DNA of 64,000 nucleotides from Echiichthys vipera. Lineage: Eukaryota > Chordata > Actinopteri > Perciformes > Trachinidae. The stretch covers positions 10,018,551 to 10,082,550 of the forward strand of contig OY829657.1 of assembly GCA_963691815.1 (NCBI GenBank), given 5' to 3'. Made by a program: the position numbers and the translations under genes. The notes under the pieces are model-generated. The model did no database searches and had not been told where the DNA came from. It saw only the letters and a list, made by a program, of their open reading frames with translations. This document shows positions 59,683-64,000 of the stretch, in pieces. Numbering within the stretch: the first letter of the stretch is position 1; each line of letters opens with the position of its first letter.

Positions 59683-62600
59683 CCTCTGCTGCACCATAAA
59701 GACACATACTCACACATTTAGAAAACCTTTCTGACATACTTAACACACACTTGACATCTTGCACATGCCCTGTTGTTTGGGACTCAATTCAGGTGATGGA
59801 TTTCAATACAGCACAGTTCCACATATGCACACATTACTGTACATGCTCACTTATGCCACAGATTCCAGACTCGTTGGTCCACTGGGAGGAGCCAATAAAC
59901 TGAGCCCACTGACGGAGCCTGTGTGTGGGCTACAAACCTGTGGGACCAAACCCTTGGAGAGCTGTGGGCAGCAGCATAAACCAGTTTTACAACAGCAGGG
60001 AAGCCGTACATATACAATACAACCTAACTTTGTTTCACATGCGGTACTAAAATGTGTCTATAATAAGATGTGAGCGCACCTGGACTGATGCATCCTCCAA
60101 GCCACTTTTGAAGGCGATCAAGGACACACGTGACCATACATGTAGTATAGTGTGAACACAAAAGGGTCCCCAAGTCCATGTTCTTGTGTAGGAGGTAAGG
60201 ATGCAAATATTAAGAAAATCCTATAGGTGTCGTTTATGACTTCAAAGTAATTGGAACACAAAATAGGCTAACTTTAAACAACTGATGTGCTTTTTTTTTG
60301 AGTCATGGATTAAATCAAACAAAACAACTTCCTGAATCATTTCCAAATACTTTCCTGGGAAGTTTCCTGGACTTAACTATGTCATTTTGTACTAATCGTA
60401 GGAAAATTAGGAATGTCCTTGAAAGAAAAAACTTAAACCCAACTAAATGGTAATTGACTGTTTATTATTAGTAACTTTATTCTCCATACACAGTAGGTCA
60501 AATTTTACATGCTTGCCTGTTCACATCTTTTTTCAAATATTCAGCTGATCTGCTACTAAAAACTCTCTACGTTATGCTAGTAATTAATTAGGATTAATTA
60601 ATTAGTGTAAAAAGTGTGTTTAACCAGTCTATATTTTCCCTACAATTAACACCGAATTACGCGGGTCTTTTAGGAAACTCAGTGTTGAAGTATAGGTAAA
60701 TTATTATCATCACGGACCAAAAAATTAAAGCAGTACCAAATGCTTTGCTCCTGAGATAACACTTAAACAAATCATTATGTTACAGGACCTCAATTTGTTT
60801 TGTTTTTTGTCTTTTTTTAGACAGGACCTGTGTGTAGGATCTAGTGGCTCTGAACTCAATGCCCCGCCCCTAACCCTCCCTTTCTAAGCGTGTTCAGTAG
60901 ATGCTACGGTTTGGTTTGTCCTTTCTGGTTTAAGAAAACAAAAACACTGTTCTTAGCTTCAGGGGATTATACACAAATGAAAACATAATTGTAAATATTA
61001 TATTCCATTACTGCTAATAGATCTCCCTGAATCCGGCACATCGGTCCTTTCAAAACAAAAGTCTGCCCGTTCCCTGTCTGAAGCCTACCCTGTTCCTGAC
61101 CTCTCAATCATTGATCGATTGACGATTGATTATGAGTGGTTCTAGTATCACAAACTCCTCAAACACCGATGAATAATTTGCCTTGTAAAACACCGTAGAT
61201 ACGATTTTCAAGGCCCTAGCCACGGAAATCCTGTTCTTCGCCTGTGCGGCACGACAGGGACTGTTCTTGTTTGTTTGGGTTTTTTAAGCACCAGCCAAAA
61301 TGTTCTGCTAAACATAAACGAAAATGAGAGCTGCGAGGTGGAGATTTATTGTGAAGACAGGTGTTGGCTGCAGTTTGTTGTAGCTTGGTCTTTACAGCAT
61401 GGCTACGTCACATGACACAGAGAAGGGCCTCCACCTCTTAGTTTCTGTTATTCTCTCCTGCTTTGTCCCCCCTCTCCCTATTCTGGTGTTAACTGAAAGG
61501 GTCAATACTAGCCTGAGAACCCCTCCTCCCCCTCCACCTCTTCCCGCTTACTGTACATGAGGGCTAACAGTTTTTCTATTAGGTGATTTTTTTTTTGTGC
61601 ATCTTGCAATTATTTGAAGGAGTCTAGTTTTAGCCTGCTCAAAACAAAAGTATGCTAGGATAGTATGAATTTAGTTTGCTTGTGTTTTCACTAAAATGAA
61701 ACTAGACTCCTGAAAGGAGGCTGGTTCTGCAGTGTCTTCCATATAAGTCGATGTATTTAACTTTTCATGTTTACAGATGAAGATGGACGGAAATAAATAT
61801 TTTAGGGGTGTTGTAGGCGATAACGAGACACCAGAGGATCATGTATCATACTTTGTTGATCTTGAAACTTAAGTTTTGTATCTTATAAGCCATTATATCT
61901 GCTATACAGTACAGTAACAAGATGCAGTGTTATTCCACAGTATATGCCTGAATCTATATATTTTTAAGGAGTGTTGTAGTTTTTGTGAGGGATGTCAGGT
62001 TTGGAGTGTGTTTTAGTGAGCGTGTACCAAATGTGAGTTTTCCATACCCTCTCAGTTATTCTTCCATCTTGATTTTTCTCTGTCTCTGTGCCAGTTATAA
62101 TACAACAAAGGTATACAGTGAGAAGACAATGGAAATGTACATTTGTAATGGAAAATTCACTTTACAATTCTCCTTATCTTAAGCTAAAATGTGAAAAGTG
62201 TTAAAAATACAGTGATATTCAGCCAAACAGATTGAAGATTATTACTTAAAAGACATATAAAAGATATTTAGTCTGTATTTTCTCACACCACATTGTTTCC
62301 ACTGAGATGTGAGCTTTATTATCACATCTGCTACCTTTCCTCACCTCACATCCCCTTGTTATTCGGAAGTAGGTGCAAAATTATGTAGGTAAAACAGCAT
62401 TTTTTTTTGTTCATTTAGACGCCCACTCAGCATTAGTGTTCACTGTCTGCCTCATAGCCAATATACTCCCACAATATGGTCCCCACAGTTTGGTGATGAC
62501 CAATTTGTTCCACCATAAAGAGCACCATTGCTGTATCAGAACTGAAAGGTTATTTTAAGGTTCCTTTTCCTTTTTCTGACTGTTAAAATTTGTATTTTTC

Positions 62601-62720
62601 AGATTTTTCTGTATGAAACTAGAGTAAGTTTTGGTATTCCCTGATACAGTGCAAGAAAAAATCCACCACGTTTCACAAAATGTTCCCTCTTTTTTGGAAT
62701 AAATGTTTATATCTGCCTGG
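59683..62720 (+). other. fam163a: probable fam163a 3' UTR and flank
   Basis: No further coding sequence. Candidate poly(A) signals are AATAAA at 61792-61797 and 62698-62703, the latter followed by T/G-rich text. If either is used, the 3' UTR is 2-3 kb and contains a dispersed repeat at 60.83 kb. The end is inferred. Confidence 0.45.
60827..61052. repeat. non-autonomous dispersed repeat
   Basis: It runs from GACCTGTGTGTAGGATCTAG to CCGGCACATCGGTCC and includes GGGGATTATACAC and AATATTATATTCCATTACTG. I recall this arrangement as an abundant short element in fish. No ORF. Confidence 0.6.
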
Positions 62721-64000
62721 ACTTTTTATTCATGTGTCTTCGCTCACAATGACTCAGCCAGTTGATGCACAAGATGTTGTAATCACAGTTTCTGGTAAAA
62801 AAAAAAAAAAGAAAAAGCACCAAAATATAGCAAGAAGTGTTGAAAAACCACAGAGGGAAAAACTTGACTAAACACTTAAACACAGAAGTGAAAAGTAGAT
62901 GCACGTTTAAGCTTAAAGAAAGGGAAGTGAAACTGATGTGGACGAAGACAATAAAAGTGATAGATTTCAGGGAGAAATCAAGGGAAACTGCACCCGTGAT
63001 GTGAAAGTAAGGGGGGGGAGGAGGGTGTCGTTTACGGGCAGAGGTGCTGACTCTTTGTCATTCTGCATTCATGCTTTGGTTTTCCTCTATCACTTTACCT
63101 GCTGGACCCGTTTACTCTCCTGTCAGGCTGCTCAGCCCAAGACAATAATAGACTGTGGAGCTTGTGTCACGCCAACACCCCGGGGTGGAATACCACATCA
63201 ATTGCTCCGTCCTGATACATCAGAAGTGTTCATCTGGGTGTCTGGCAGGTTCACACAGCATCTCTGCCAGCTAGTAAAAGAGTGTCAACAAAAGCAATAA
63301 ATTAAAATGGATGTTAATTCAAATGTATGACCAAAAAAAAAGGGCATTGTGGGAGCTCATTATCGGCAAACAAATCAGAATCAAGCAGGCTTGACTTGAT
63401 TTATTTGAGAGTTGGGGGTTACAAACAGCGGTTGTTTGTGTGTGAGAGAGAGAATGATGGCAGGTGAGAAAAAGTGGGTGTGTCTAAGGCTGTTCTTTCA
63501 CACACACACACACACACAAACACAAACACACGCACACACACATGCTCAGGTCTTATTTAAACCCTGTTGAACCTGTTACTGCCTATACACCCATATCACA
63601 CACGCCCCCTTTACCTGGCACTGTGTGTTAAGTGACTCTGTCTGCTACTGAGTGTGTTTTAAGTGTAGGTGCAATTCACCTGTGGGAGGATCTCTCTGTC
63701 TGTTATTCACCTTTGGACCGCAAGCAGAGTTTATTTTTATCGTGACGACTTGGACTTTATCCTAACTATTTCCTGTTCATGCTCATAAACTGGATTGACT
63801 TCTCCCGTGCATCATCGCAAGTTTGAAACTGAGACGGCTCCAACTCTTTCTGAACTCACTTTTACATCTCCAATTCACATAAGAGATACTATCGTTTCGG
63901 CTTGTGTCCAACACTCCTGGTGGATTTTCTCTGAATTGGAATTGCAGGCTTTACCTGTAAAAGGCTGTTATTGTCTGTGTGAGTTAGCAGCTCCTGTGGG
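62720..64000. other. terminal non-coding region
   Basis: No supported gene. It has a short A-rich run near 62796, a GT/GA-rich stretch near 63440 and a CA microsatellite at 63498-63541. The last 400 bases look unique but carry no recognisable exon. Confidence 0.55.
63498..63541. repeat. (CA)n microsatellite
   Basis: CA units with AA and CG interruptions are directly visible. Confidence 0.93.

Noticed and set aside
58861..59697. 278-residue minus-strand ORF as a single host gene
   Set aside because: It is a chance fusion of antisense fam163a exon 2 with the LINE reverse-transcriptase fragment; the change happens at 59270.
62938..63300. 120-residue plus-strand ORF
   Set aside because: It has a non-ATG start, mixed composition, no motif and no splice sites. 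It lies in apparent intergenic DNA.

Overview
This is a vertebrate nuclear genomic window, almost certainly from a ray-finned (teleost) fish and probably a percomorph. It has multi-exon genes with GT-AG introns, long (CA)n microsatellites, and a dense background of fish-type repeats: Tc1-like DNA transposon, 5'-truncated LINEs, foldback MITEs and short non-autonomous elements. It contains no operons, phage, CRISPR or bacterial genes. I recognised three protein-coding genes; family and orthology calls come from remembered human proteins, not from a search.

Region 1 (about 1-15 kb, minus strand) holds the 5' part of a slitrk3-like gene, a neuronal leucine-rich-repeat transmembrane receptor. Five coding exons (11224 down to 7423) encode the signal peptide, the first LRR domain, the linker and most of the second LRR domain (578 residues). 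The final cap, transmembrane helix and cytoplasmic tail are not found in the remaining 7.4 kb. Mammalian SLITRK genes carry the whole ORF in one exon, so the split layout is the most unusual feature of the window. A CpG-rich stretch near 14.1-15.1 kb is a candidate promoter.

Region 2 (about 19.5-41.5 kb, plus strand) holds a complete nardilysin gene (nrdc/nrd1). All 31 coding exons could be placed with consistent phases, giving 1093 residues. The acidic domain and the M16 zinc site (HFLEH plus a distal Glu) are intact. One intron appears to be GC-AG. Several acceptors sit directly behind TG repeats, one behind a 24-base C run, and others behind very long CT tracts.

Region 3 (about 48-63 kb, plus strand) holds fam163a, a small single-pass membrane protein of 156 residues in two coding exons, with candidate 5' non-coding exons spread over 10 kb. 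A LINE with clear target-site duplication ends 26 bp before the coding exon 2.

The remainder (41.5-48 kb, 49-57 kb and most of 1-7 kb and 11-19 kb) is non-coding: microsatellites, transposon remnants and some AT-rich stretches with homeodomain/POU-like motifs that could be regulatory. The three genes share no obvious pathway; slitrk3 and fam163a are neuronally expressed in mammals, and nardilysin is a broadly expressed protease with neural roles. I found no new biological system; the items worth checking are the gene-structure and transposon oddities in the findings.
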